Positions 24,968-32,130 of a DNA stretch of 32,548 bases are shown here, piece by piece (positions within the stretch are counted from its first letter, which is position 1; each line of letters opens with the position of its first letter). This DNA is from Variovorax sp. (GTDB lineage Bacteria > Pseudomonadota > Gammaproteobacteria > Burkholderiales > Burkholderiaceae_C), in NCBI GenBank assembly GCA_004210915.1, contig SEGS01000040.1, forward strand, positions 1 to 32,548, read 5' to 3'. Below the pieces are notes generated by a model. The model made no database searches, had not been told where the DNA came from, and saw only the letters and a program-made list of their open reading frames with translations. Both the position numbers and the translations under genes were made by a program.

Positions 24968-26394
24968 GGCGCAACTGGTCGCTGCGCGCCAGGTTGCTGC
25001 TCGGCATCCTCGTGCCGGTCGCGCTTTTCATCGTCATCAACAGCGTGAGCCTGTACCGCCAGAGCCTGCGCGCCGCCACCGTGGCGTACGACCGCACGCT
25101 GCTGGCGTCGGCCAAAACCATCGGCGAACAGCTGGACGTCGAGGGCTACGACGAGGCGGCCGAGCTGCGCGCCAAGGTGCCCTACTCGGCGCTGGAAGCC
25201 TTCGAGGCCGACAACCAGAGCCGCCTGTTCTATCGCGTCTCGACGACTGCAGGCGAAATGGTGTCGGGCTTCGGCGAACTTGCGTTCTGGCGCGGCACCA
25301 TCCCCAACCGGGGCGCGTACGCCGCCCTCGTGGATTTCTACGATGCCCGCTTTCGCGATGTCCCTGTGCGCATGGCTGTGCTGCTGCAGCCGGTGGCCAG
25401 CGAGCGCGGCCGCGGCATGGCGGTGGTGCAGGTTGCCGAGACGCTGGAGCTGCGCGAAACCCTGGCGCGGCAGATCCTGCTCGACACCCTCTGGCGCCAG
25501 CTGTTGTTGCTGGGCGTGATCGCCGCTGTCACGGTCGCGGTCGTGCAGCGCGCCACGCAACCGGTGCGCGAACTGGGCGAAGCCATCGACCGGCGTGCGC
25601 CCGACGATCTCTCGCCCATCGACGCGCCCGATGCGCCGCGCGAGCTGCAACCGCTGATCGGCGCCACCACCGACGTGATGGAGCGGCTGCAGCGGCTCAT
25701 CGACCACCAGAAGCGCTTCGTGCGCGACAGTGCGCACCAGTTGCGCACGCCGCTGGCGGTGCTCTCGGCGCAAGTGCAGTCTGCGCAACGCGGCGATGTG
25801 GCACCTGCCGAGGCGCTGGAAGAAATCAAGCAGACCGTGCAGCGCGCGACGCTGCTGGCCAACCAGATGCTGTCGCTCGCCAAGGTGGAACAGTTGCGGC
25901 AGCAGCCAGAGTCGCAGCGGCTGATGCTCGACGAGGTGGCGCGGCAGATCGCGCTCGACCTCTCGCCCCTGCTCGCGGACAAGGCGCTCGACTTCGGCAT
26001 CGACACCGTGCCGACGACCGTGCGCGCCCATCGCTGGATGTTGCAGGAGCTGACGCGCAACCTGCTGCACAACGCGATCAAGCACAGTCCGCATGGCGCG
26101 GCCCTGACCCTGCAGGTGCAGACGGAAGGCGGGATGGCCGTGCTGCGCGTGACCGATGCGGGGCCGGGCATCCCGGCCGGGTTGCGGCGGCGCCTCTTCG
26201 CGCCCTTCTCTGCCGGCGACAGCGGCAGCGGCTCCGGGCTGGGTCTGGCGATCTGCCGGGAGATCGTGCTGGCGCTCGGCGGTCGCATCGCGCTGGACAA
26301 CCGGCACGCCTCGGGCAACGCGTCGGACAGCGAAGGACAGCCGGTCGGGCTCGACGCCGTGGTGCACCTGCCGCTGGACCGGCAGAATCCGTAG
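24964..26394 (+). CDS. tctE: Sensor histidine kinase TctE
   Basis: A 476-residue inner-membrane kinase. TM1 (ARLLLGILVPVALFIVINSV) and TM2 (ILLDTLWRQLLLLGVIAAVT, then VAVV) flank a ~140-residue periplasmic sensor of the TctE N-terminal type. A HAMP-like linker follows (RATQPVRELGEAIDRRAPDD). The H-box RFVRDSAHQLRTPLAVLSAQ has the phosphorylated His at 258. The ATPase domain shows N box ELTRNLLHNAIKHSP, G1 VTDAGPGIP and the SGSGLGLAICREI G2 box. It should sense an external organic acid and phosphorylate TctD, whose gene overlaps it by 4 bp (ATGA). The next gene, encoding an Hsp15-type protein, starts 3 bp after its stop. Confidence 0.95.
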   Translation: MRRNWSLRARLLLGILVPVALFIVINSVSLYRQSLRAATVAYDRTLLASAKTIGEQLDVEGYDEAAELRAKVPYSALEAFEADNQSRLFYRVSTTAGEMVSGFGELAFWRGTIPNRGAYAALVDFYDARFRDVPVRMAVLLQPVASERGRGMAVVQVAETLELRETLARQILLDTLWRQLLLLGVIAAVTVAVVQRATQPVRELGEAIDRRAPDDLSPIDAPDAPRELQPLIGATTDVMERLQRLIDHQKRFVRDSAHQLRTPLAVLSAQVQSAQRGDVAPAEALEEIKQTVQRATLLANQMLSLAKVEQLRQQPESQRLMLDEVARQIALDLSPLLADKALDFGIDTVPTTVRAHRWMLQELTRNLLHNAIKHSPHGAALTLQVQTEGGMAVLRVTDAGPGIPAGLRRRLFAPFSAGDSGSGSGLGLAICREIVLALGGRIALDNRHASGNASDSEGQPVGLDAVVHLPLDRQNP

Positions 26395-26397
26395 CGT

Positions 26398-26820
26398 ATG
26401 GATCGCCTTCGCATCGACAAGTGGCTTTGGGCCGCACGCTTTTTCAAGACCCGCTCGCTCGCGTCGGAGGAGATCGCAAAAAACCGTGTGCAGGTGAACG
26501 GTGACGTGGCCAAAGCCTCGCGCGAGGTCAAGGCCGGCGACACGGTGGCGCTCAGGATGGGCCCGCTGACCCGGACGCTGACCGTTCGTGGCGTCAGCGC
26601 CCAGCGCGGACCGGCACCCGTCGCCCAACTGCTCTATGAGGAAACGCCTGAAAGCGTGGCCGCGCAGGCACAGGCGCGCGAACTGCGGCGCATGGGCACC
26701 GAGCCCGGCCTGAGCCTCGAACAAGGGCGCCCGACCAAACGCGATCGCCGCCAGATCGACAACGCGTCCGAGGGCTGGGGCGATCGATGGAGCGCCAGCC
26801 TCGACGACCGCGACCGATGA
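26398..26820 (+). CDS. S4-domain RNA-binding protein, Hsp15 (HslR) type
   Basis: A 140-residue basic protein starting 3 bp after the tctE stop. The N-terminal S4 domain (~3-65; RIDKWLWAARFFKTRSLASE, then IAKNRVQVNGD) is the RNA-binding fold of Hsp15, which in E. coli is heat-inducible and binds stalled 50S subunits carrying nascent chain-tRNA to recycle them. The length (E. coli Hsp15 is 133) and the charged C-terminal tail (GRPTKRDRRQIDNASEGWGD) fit. The close spacing suggests read-through from tctDE; a separate promoter could exist in tctE. A general S4 protein of other function is the alternative. Confidence 0.92.
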   Translation: MDRLRIDKWLWAARFFKTRSLASEEIAKNRVQVNGDVAKASREVKAGDTVALRMGPLTRTLTVRGVSAQRGPAPVAQLLYEETPESVAAQAQARELRRMGTEPGLSLEQGRPTKRDRRQIDNASEGWGDRWSASLDDRDR

Positions 26821-26868
26821 AGCGTGCGACTTTCATTGCCTGAACGGCCCCTTTTCCGGAGACGCTTT

Positions 26869-27678
26869 ATGTCCAGCTTCAAGCCCTTTCGCGTACATGG
26901 CAGCAAGTTCAAGCTGTCGAACATCGCATCCGACGCCACGCCCTTTCTCCAGGGGAGCGAGAAGGCGCAGCGAGAAACGCTGAACGCCCTGGCGGTCGAA
27001 CTGGACGAGCTTCAGAACCTGCTGCATGCCGAAGGGCAACGCAAGGTGCTCCTGGTGCTGCAGGGCATGGACACCAGCGGCAAGGACGGCACCATTCGCT
27101 GGGTGTTCGCGCGCACCTCGCCACTGGGCGTACGCGTAGCCGCCTTCAAGGCGCCAAGCGAAATCGAGCTGGCCCACGACTTCCTCTGGCGCTGCCACGC
27201 CGTGGTGCCACGCACGGGGGAGATCGCAGTGTGGAATCGCAGCCACTACGAAGATGTGCTGGTGCCCGTGGTCGAGGGCTGGATCGACAAGGCGGCGACC
27301 AAGCGCCGCTATGCGCAGATCAACGATTTCGAGCGCCTCCTGGTGGAAACGGGCACCGTCATCGTCAAGTGCATGCTGCACATCGGCAAGGAGACGCAGC
27401 GCGAGCGCCTGCAGGCGCGAATCGACACGCCGGGCAAGGAGTGGAAGTTCAGCATGGACGACATCGCCGTGCGCAAGAAGTGGGACCTCTACCAGCGGGC
27501 CTACGAAGCAGCGCTGGCGGCAACTTCCACACGCCATGCGCCCTGGTACATCGTGCCGGCCGACAGCAAGCGCCATCGCAACCTGATGATCGCCCGCCTG
27601 CTGGTGAAGACCCTGCGCGACATGAAACTCAAAACGCCGGCTGCCGACCCTGCCCTCACCGGCCTGGTCATCCGCTGA
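26869..27678 (+). CDS. Polyphosphate kinase 2 family protein (polyphosphate:nucleotide phosphotransferase)
   Basis: A 269-residue single-domain PPK2 from the ATG at 26869, with GGAG 8 nt upstream; an earlier in-frame GTG at 26824 lacks one. Walker A is GMDTSGKDG (66-74), the Walker B-like segment VWNRSHYEDVL lies at 121-131, and the lid region with KRRYAQINDFERLL at ~145-158. It should use polyphosphate to phosphorylate nucleoside mono- or diphosphates. The N-terminal FRVHGSKFKLSNIASDATP and the overall pattern match the short polyphosphate:AMP/ADP branch better than the long duplicated class. The acceptor preference cannot be fixed by eye. It stands 48 nt after the Hsp15-type gene on the same strand. 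Confidence 0.94.
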   Translation: MSSFKPFRVHGSKFKLSNIASDATPFLQGSEKAQRETLNALAVELDELQNLLHAEGQRKVLLVLQGMDTSGKDGTIRWVFARTSPLGVRVAAFKAPSEIELAHDFLWRCHAVVPRTGEIAVWNRSHYEDVLVPVVEGWIDKAATKRRYAQINDFERLLVETGTVIVKCMLHIGKETQRERLQARIDTPGKEWKFSMDDIAVRKKWDLYQRAYEAALAATSTRHAPWYIVPADSKRHRNLMIARLLVKTLRDMKLKTPAADPALTGLVIR

Positions 27679-27799
27679 CCCCTCAGAGCGAAAGGAAGGG
27701 GGCTGTCGACTGCACTACCTCCAAATGGCGTATAGGACCGACAGGGCAGGACTGGCAGACTGCGGCGCTGGCCACACAGCTTGCCTTTCGGAGAACCTC

Positions 27800-27976
27800 A
27801 TGGACGTCATGTCGCTGTCGGAAGTTTCACTCGCGCTCCTGTTTGCGCTGGGCGCTGGCGCCGTCGTGCTGGGGGCGTTGAACCGCACCGCAGAGCCCTT
27901 GCGCGACGAGATGGCCTCGCGCATTGCGCAATCCATCGAACTGGAAGAGCGTTGCAAGGACCCAAGCCTGGGCTGA
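27800..27976 (+). CDS. 58-residue single-pass membrane miniprotein of unknown function
   Basis: A small gene with CGGAG 7 nt before the ATG at 27800. The protein has one hydrophobic segment (~8-28; VSLALLFALGAGAVVLGALN) followed by a charged amphipathic helix (PLRDEMASRIAQSIELEERC), so it is likely anchored in the inner membrane with the C-terminus in the cytoplasm or periplasm. No family is recognised. It is followed by a shared bidirectional terminator, which supports it as a real transcript end. A start further upstream (27725, non-ATG region) is unlikely. Confidence 0.62.
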   Translation: MDVMSLSEVSLALLFALGAGAVVLGALNRTAEPLRDEMASRIAQSIELEERCKDPSLG

Positions 27977-27994
27977 AAGGGCTCGTCGCGGCCG

Positions 27995-28022
27995 AAAAAA
28001 ACCCCGCAGAACGGGGCTTTTT
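27995..28022. terminator. Bidirectional intrinsic terminator
   Basis: CCCCG (28002-28006) pairs with CGGGG (28012-28016) across a 5-nt loop, flanked by seven A on the left and five T on the right. The symmetry lets it terminate both the miniprotein gene (plus) and the convergent lipoprotein gene (minus). Confidence 0.85.
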
Positions 28023-28045
28023 GTCGACCGCCGATCGGCGTTGCG

Positions 28046-28687
28046 CTACAGCGCGCGGCAGTTGCCGAACTCGCAGCGCACTGCCAGGGCCGCACGGTTG
28101 TCGCAGGGCACGCTGTACGACTCGTACCCCGGACCCTTGGCCGTGAGCACGGCACGCGGCTGGATGGTGCAGCGACGTGCCTTGGCAAGCACTTCGGCGT
28201 TGTACGTGTCGATGCCGGTCCGGCGAGCAACGGGCTCGGAGGTGTCGAAGCTCTGCCCGAAATAGGTCACACGCACATTCGGGTCGAGGTTGCGGTAGCC
28301 GCGCTGGGCCATGCAGTTGACCAGTGAGATCTGCTGGTGATCAGCCACCAGCCGCGCATCGGGCTGCGAGGCCATGTCGACGAAGGCGGAAGTGACGCCC
28401 CAGGTGGCCAGCCCAACCACGATCCCGTTCGGATAGATCTGCGACAAGCCCAACGCAAACGCGCCCCACATTCCGTAGTTCTCGTCGCGCCGCGCGGTCA
28501 CGCGTTGAGCGGCAGTACGGCACTCGTCGACGTCGGACTGGTAGCGCGCCGGATCGACGCCCGCCATGTTCACTTTCGGGTTGTAGGCGGCGCCGCGGCC
28601 GGTACCTGGCTCGGTAGATGGCGGCGGCGACGTCGCGCATCCACTCAGCACGGCAGCAAGGCCTGCAATGAGCAACAGCTTTTTCAT
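28046..28687 (-). CDS. Lipoprotein of unknown function
   Basis: A 213-residue protein with GAGGAGAGGA upstream of its ATG. The signal peptide ends in a lipobox (LLLIAGLAAVLSGC), so Cys17 is acylated and the protein is membrane-anchored in the periplasm. The mature part starts with a low-complexity Pro/Gly stretch, then SDVDECRTAAQRVTARRDE and a Gly/Ala-rich hydrophobic stretch (WGAFALGLSQIYPNGIVVGL) resembling a glycine zipper, ending in a Cys-containing segment (DNRAALAVRCEFGNC). DVDECRxxA followed by a glycine-rich segment and a later VNCMAQRGY is typical of many Burkholderiales lipoproteins with no known role. A palindrome 36 bp upstream may regulate it. Confidence 0.87.
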   Translation of the reverse strand: MKKLLLIAGLAAVLSGCATSPPPSTEPGTGRGAAYNPKVNMAGVDPARYQSDVDECRTAAQRVTARRDENYGMWGAFALGLSQIYPNGIVVGLATWGVTSAFVDMASQPDARLVADHQQISLVNCMAQRGYRNLDPNVRVTYFGQSFDTSEPVARRTGIDTYNAEVLAKARRCTIQPRAVLTAKGPGYESYSVPCDNRAALAVRCEFGNCRAL

Positions 28688-28723
28688 GGACAGGTCCTCT
28701 CCTCGTGCTTTGATCGGCGAATT

Positions 28724-28741
28724 TAACCATACAAATGGTTA
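28724..28741. promoter_or_regulatory. TAACCAT-N4-ATGGTTA palindrome upstream of the lipoprotein gene
   Basis: TAACCAT (28724-28730) and ATGGTTA (28735-28741) form a perfect 7-bp inverted repeat with a 4-bp spacer, about 36 bp before the lipoprotein start codon and ~110 bp before the HU start. It looks like an operator for a dimeric regulator, but no regulator gene lies nearby. A short RNA hairpin is possible too. Confidence 0.45.
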
Positions 28742-28796
28742 CCTCCGAGGTCTTCCCGTGATGCCGCCGCGTGCGCGAGCCGCTTGCCAGAGGAGC

Positions 28797-28833
28797 ACGC
28801 CGCGCGCGTCGACTAAACTGCGCGGCGTTTTTT
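28797..28833 (+). promoter_or_regulatory. Terminator-like hairpin in the leader of the HU gene
   Basis: ACGCCGCGC (28797-28805) pairs perfectly with GCGCGGCGT (28820-28828) and six T follow (28828-28833). This is the form of an intrinsic terminator, yet it lies only 16 nt before the TTG start of the HU gene, with the lipoprotein gene divergent on the other side. It may attenuate HU expression. Alternatively the loop holds a -10 box (TAAACT, 28814-28819) and transcription starts inside it. Confidence 0.5.
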
Positions 28834-28849
28834 AATAGAAGGAATCATC

Positions 28850-29206
28850 TTGAACCGCATCGAACTCGTCGAAAAAATTGCGTCGGCACACGACCTCTCC
28901 AAGGCCGAAGCCGGCCGCATCCTTGAAACGATGACCAGCAGCGTCGTGGCAGCCGTCAAGAAGGGCGACAGCGTCACTCTCGTTGGGTTCGGCACTTTCA
29001 AGCAGGTCGCCCGTGCCGCGCGCACCGGGTTCAACCCGAGCCAAGGCGTGAAGATCAAGATCGCTGCGCAGAAGGTGCCCAAGTTTGTCCCGGGTGCCGC
29101 CTTCAAGGCCGCCGTCGACCCCAAGGCCGCGAAGCGCAAGGCCGACAAGGCAGCGGCAGCGCCCGCTGCAAAGAAGGCGCCCGCCAAGAAGGCTGCCAAG
29201 AAGTAA
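28850..29206 (+). CDS. HU-family DNA-binding protein with lysine/alanine-rich tail
   Basis: A 118-residue nucleoid protein; the start is a TTG preceded by AGAAGGAA. Residues 1-~90 are the HU/IHF fold: NRIELVEKIASAHDLSKAEA, then VTLVGFGTFKQVARAARTGF, NPSQGVKIKIAAQKVPKF. The DNA-binding arm has NPSQG where most HU proteins carry NPQTG. The last ~28 residues (AKRKADKAAAAPAAKKAPAK, then KAAKK) form a histone-H1-like basic tail, as in other Burkholderiales HU variants, that adds DNA affinity. It is monocistronic, with a terminator-like leader hairpin upstream and a strong terminator downstream shared with the convergent tRNA gene. Confidence 0.95.
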   Translation: MNRIELVEKIASAHDLSKAEAGRILETMTSSVVAAVKKGDSVTLVGFGTFKQVARAARTGFNPSQGVKIKIAAQKVPKFVPGAAFKAAVDPKAAKRKADKAAAAPAAKKAPAKKAAKK

Positions 29207-29240
29207 TGGAGCTGATCCGGGCCGACCGGTCCGGAAGTGA

Positions 29241-29264
29241 AAAACGCCCCGAAAGGGGCGTTTT
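29241..29264. terminator. Strong bidirectional terminator between HU and tRNA-Ser
   Basis: AAAACGCCCC (29241-29250) pairs with GGGGCGTTTT (29255-29264) around a GAAA tetraloop, with T continuing to 29266. The stem carries A on one side and T on the other, so it ends both the HU transcript (plus) and the tRNA-Ser transcript (minus). Confidence 0.93.
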
Positions 29265-29271
29265 TTGCTTT

Positions 29272-29364
29272 TGGCGGAACCGGAGGGATTCGAACCCTCG
29301 ATGAGGCTCTACACCCCATACTCCCTTAGCAGGGGAGCACCTTCGGCCACTCGGTCACAGTTCC
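29272..29364 (-). tRNA. tRNA-Ser (anticodon GCT)
   Basis: The minus strand folds as a class II tRNA of 93 nt with encoded CCA. Acceptor GGAACTG pairs with CGGTTCC (one T-G), the anticodon loop CTGCTAA sits on a CTCCC/GGGAG stem and reads GCT, a long variable arm follows (typical of serine tRNA), and the T loop is GGTTCGAATCC. It decodes AGC and AGU. It lies 37 nt after lysC on the same strand and has its own likely promoter overlapping the end of lysC. Confidence 0.97.
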
Positions 29365-29378
29365 TGAAAGAAGCGGCG

Positions 29379-29405
29379 ATTATGCCAGCTTCCAGTGCGT
29401 CTCAA
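29379..29405 (-). promoter_or_regulatory. Likely sigma-70 promoter of tRNA-Ser, overlapping the end of lysC
   Basis: On the minus strand TTGAGA (complement of 29400-29405) and CATAAT (complement of 29379-29384) are separated by 15 nt, shorter than the usual 17. The -10 box matches 5 of 6 consensus positions and lies 14 nt before the tRNA 5' end, which leaves a short leader. The -35 box covers the lysC stop codon. Confidence 0.45.
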
Positions 29406-30670
29406 GCCGGCGGCTGGTCCAGATCGAAGGCTTTGTGCAGCGCACGCACGGCCAGCTCCATGTACTTCTCGTCGATCACGACCGAGGTCTTGATCTCGCT
29501 GGTGGAGATCATCTGGATGTTGATGCCCTCCTCGCTCAGCACGCGGAACATCTTGCTGGCGACGCCAACGTGGCTGCGCATGCCAATGCCGACGATGCTG
29601 ACCTTGCAGATGCGCGCGTCGCCGACCACTTCGGCAGCGCCGAGCGTGGGCAGCACCTTGGCCTTGAGCAAGTCGACCGCCTTCGCATAGTCGTTGCGAT
29701 GCACGGTGAAACTGAAGTCGGTCTTGCCGTCCTTGCTGAGGTTCTGGATGATCACATCGACTTCGATGTTGGCATCGGCCACGGCACCAAGGATGTGGTA
29801 CGCGATGCCCGGCTTGTCGGGCACGCCGAGCACCGAGATCTTGGCTTCGTCGCGATTGAACGCAATGCCGGATACGACGGCTTGTTCCATGTTTTCGTCT
29901 TCCTCGAAAGTGATCAGCGTGCCGGATTTGGCTTCTTCGTTGATGTCGATGTCCCACGACGTGAAGCTCGAAAGCACACGCAGCGGCACTTGGTACTTGC
30001 CGGCAAATTCAACCGAGCGGATCTGCAGCACCTTGGAGCCGAGGCTCGCCATCTCGAGCATCTCCTCGAAGCTCACGGTGGTCAGGCGCCGGGCATCGGG
30101 CTCGACGCGCGGATCGGTGGTGTAGACACCATCGACATCGGTGTAGATCAGGCACTCGCTGGCCTTTATCGCCGCAGCGATCGCCACGGCCGAAGTGTCG
30201 CTGCCGCCGCGACCGAGCGTGGTGATGTTGCCGGCGTCGTCCACGCCCTGGAAGCCGGTGATGACAACCACACGGCCGGCGTCGAGGTCGGCGCGCACGC
30301 GAGCGTCATCGATGCTCTCGATGCGTGCCTTGGTGTACGCGTTGTCCGTGCGCACGGCGACTTGCCAGCCGGAGTAGCTCACGGCCTCCATGCCCTCGGC
30401 TTGCAACGCGATGGCCAGCAGTGCCGACGACGCCTGCTCGCCGGTGGCCGCGAGCATGTCGAGTTCGCGGCCGTAGGCGCTGCTGGTCTGGCTCGCGGCG
30501 AGTTCCTTGGCCAGGCCGAGCAGGCGGTTGGTCTCGCCGCTCATGGCGCTGGGAACCACCACCATCTGGTGGCCGGCGCGCGCCCATTTGGCGACGCGCT
30601 TGGCGACGTTCTTGATGCGCTCGGTCGAGCCCATCGACGTGCCGCCGTATTTGTGAACGATCAGTGCCAT
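29402..30670 (-). CDS. lysC: Aspartate kinase
   Basis: A 422-residue enzyme that phosphorylates aspartate, the first step to lysine, threonine, methionine and diaminopimelate. I take the ATG at 30670, which gives [20 protein letters not shown] at the start; longer in-frame starts overlap tilS. The kinase domain (1-~245) has KYGGTS at 7-12 and [19 protein letters not shown]. Two ACT regulatory domains fill the C-terminal third ([40 protein letters not shown]), as in single-function aspartokinases with concerted feedback by lysine and threonine. The gene is 59 nt after tilS, separated by a hairpin, and 37 nt before tRNA-Ser. Confidence 0.97.
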   Translation of the reverse strand: MALIVHKYGGTSMGSTERIKNVAKRVAKWARAGHQMVVVPSAMSGETNRLLGLAKELAASQTSSAYGRELDMLAATGEQASSALLAIALQAEGMEAVSYSGWQVAVRTDNAYTKARIESIDDARVRADLDAGRVVVITGFQGVDDAGNITTLGRGGSDTSAVAIAAAIKASECLIYTDVDGVYTTDPRVEPDARRLTTVSFEEMLEMASLGSKVLQIRSVEFAGKYQVPLRVLSSFTSWDIDINEEAKSGTLITFEEDENMEQAVVSGIAFNRDEAKISVLGVPDKPGIAYHILGAVADANIEVDVIIQNLSKDGKTDFSFTVHRNDYAKAVDLLKAKVLPTLGAAEVVGDARICKVSIVGIGMRSHVGVASKMFRVLSEEGINIQMISTSEIKTSVVIDEKYMELAVRALHKAFDLDQPPA

Positions 30671-30681
30671 GGGTGAAATCA

Positions 30682-30714
30682 GAAGAAGAAAAGGCCGCTG
30701 CGACATCGAGCGGC
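30682..30714 (-). terminator. Terminator-like hairpin between tilS and lysC
   Basis: On the minus strand GCCGCT (complement of 30709-30714) pairs with AGCGGC (30694-30699) across a 9-nt loop, followed by CTTTTCTTCTTCTG. The stem is short (6 bp), so it is at best a weak terminator or attenuator just before the lysC start codon. Confidence 0.4.
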
Positions 30715-30729
30715 ACCGCCTGCGACCCG

Positions 30730-31725
30730 TCAGCGCAAGGCCTCGGGCAAGGGCCGGGCATTGTACCAATGCAGGGCGTCGCCTCGACGCTGGACGAAGC
30801 CGCCGGCCACCTTGAGCTCGATCCGGTGTCCGCGGGTCGTGCAAGCGTCGATCTGGGAAAGAAGTTGGTCCATCTGTGCCGCGCTCGGCGCGCCCGCGTG
30901 CCATTGCGCCAGCCAGTGCCGGAGCACGTTGGCCTGGCGCGCGCGCGACAAGACCTGCAGCGCCGCAATGCGAGGCGGCCGGCCGACCAGAGCCAAGTCC
31001 TCCACCGCCACCTCGTCAAGGATTTGCTGCGCTTGCGCGGCGTGTGCCGCACTGCGCGCAAAGGTCGCGTGGAACTGCGCAAAGGTGTCGCGCAACGCAG
31101 GCAGCAAGACGGCGCGAATCCGATTGCGGGTGTAGCGACCGTCGCCATTGCTGGGGTCTTCGATCCAGGGTACCCGGCGGGCCGCCAGCCAGCGCCGGAT
31201 GTCCGCCGCTGGCACGGCGAGCAAGGGGCGGTGCACCAGGAGCCCGCCGCGCTGCGCCCTCGCGGGCATCGCAGACAACCCCGGCAAGCCGGCGCCTCGG
31301 GACAGGGCCAGCAGCAAAGTCTCGACCTGGTCGTCGGCGTGATGGCCGAGGGCGATGGACCGGATGGTCCCCTGTGTCGCTTCCGCCCTCGCGAGGGCTT
31401 CGAGAGCGCCATAGCGTGCATCGCGGGCCGCGGCTTCGGGACTGTCGCCCGGCGCAGCGCGCGCATCGACGCGATGGCTGCGAAACGGTACGCCCAGCGC
31501 CTCGCACTGTGCCGCGCAATGCGCCTCGAAGTCATCCGCGGCCGCCTGCAGGCCATGGTGCACGTGGAACGCACGTACCTGCCCGGGCCAGCGCGCCACA
31601 CAGGCGATGAGCAGGGCGGTGGAGTCCGCCCCCCCGCTGAACGCCACCGCCAGCGGCAGTTCGGGCGCAAAAGCGGCCATGGCGGCCTCGAAGGCGCCGC
31701 TTGGGGACGGATCGTCGGATTCCAT
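30730..31725 (-). CDS. tilS: tRNA(Ile)-lysidine synthetase, short form
   Basis: A 331-residue enzyme that converts C34 of tRNA-Ile2 (anticodon CAU) to lysidine, which changes its codon reading from AUG to AUA; the enzyme is essential in nearly all bacteria. I take the ATG at 31725; in-frame starts at 31755 and 31773 are alternatives. The PP-loop SGGADS is at 30-35, followed by HVHHGLQAAADDFEAHCAAQ, the LGHHADDQVETLLLALSRG segment that binds tRNA and ATP, and RNRIRAVLLPAL. At 331 residues it lacks the C-terminal domain of the 432-residue E. coli enzyme, which is common in this lineage as I recall. It lies between accA and lysC on the same strand. Confidence 0.95.
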   Translation of the reverse strand: MESDDPSPSGAFEAAMAAFAPELPLAVAFSGGADSTALLIACVARWPGQVRAFHVHHGLQAAADDFEAHCAAQCEALGVPFRSHRVDARAAPGDSPEAAARDARYGALEALARAEATQGTIRSIALGHHADDQVETLLLALSRGAGLPGLSAMPARAQRGGLLVHRPLLAVPAADIRRWLAARRVPWIEDPSNGDGRYTRNRIRAVLLPALRDTFAQFHATFARSAAHAAQAQQILDEVAVEDLALVGRPPRIAALQVLSRARQANVLRHWLAQWHAGAPSAAQMDQLLSQIDACTTRGHRIELKVAGGFVQRRGDALHWYNARPLPEALR

Positions 31726-31824
31726 CGCGGGATTGTGCGACCTGGCGCTTGTCATCCGCCCCGATCGCCCCACGTTGTACAGAGACCGCGATCTTGCGGC
31801 TGGACGTCACACGAAAGCGTTGCC

Positions 31825-32112
31825 ATGTGGAAACTCGGACGGCTGTGGGTGCTGATGCGCAAGGAAGCCGCGCTGGTCTGGGCCATGCTCCGGGACCCGC
31901 GCACGCCGAAAGCGGCCAAGCTCACTGCGATCCTGGCGGTGCTCTATGTGCTGAGTCCAATCGACTTCGTGCCCGACACGGTCCCGTTCCTGGGCTGGCT
32001 CGACGACGGCGTGATCGCGGTGCTGCTGGTGCGGCTGGCCACGAAGTTCCTGCCGCCGGACCTTCACGCTGCGCTCAAGTCGAAGATCGACCGGCGTTCG
32101 GCCCGCAACTGA
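31825..32112 (+). CDS. YkvA/DUF1232 family membrane protein
   Basis: A 95-residue protein. The DUF1232 signature is clear: PKAAKLTAILAVLYVLSPID, then FVPDTVPFLGWLDDGVIAVL, VRLATKF. The hydrophobic middle (~30-75) suggests one or two membrane segments. The family is widespread and its function is unknown. It lies on the strand opposite to the accA-tilS-lysC block, divergent from tilS and convergent with accA, so it splits a gene cluster that is usually all in one direction. It starts with an ATG without a strong ribosome-binding site. Confidence 0.88.
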   Translation: MWKLGRLWVLMRKEAALVWAMLRDPRTPKAAKLTAILAVLYVLSPIDFVPDTVPFLGWLDDGVIAVLLVRLATKFLPPDLHAALKSKIDRRSARN

Positions 32113-32130
32113 ACGCCCGCCCTTTGCCCT

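Noticed and set aside
24943..26724. 593-codon minus-strand frame opposite tctE
   Set aside because: The sensor kinase motifs (H-box, N and G boxes) are in the plus frame; this frame is His/Arg/Gln-rich and motif-free.
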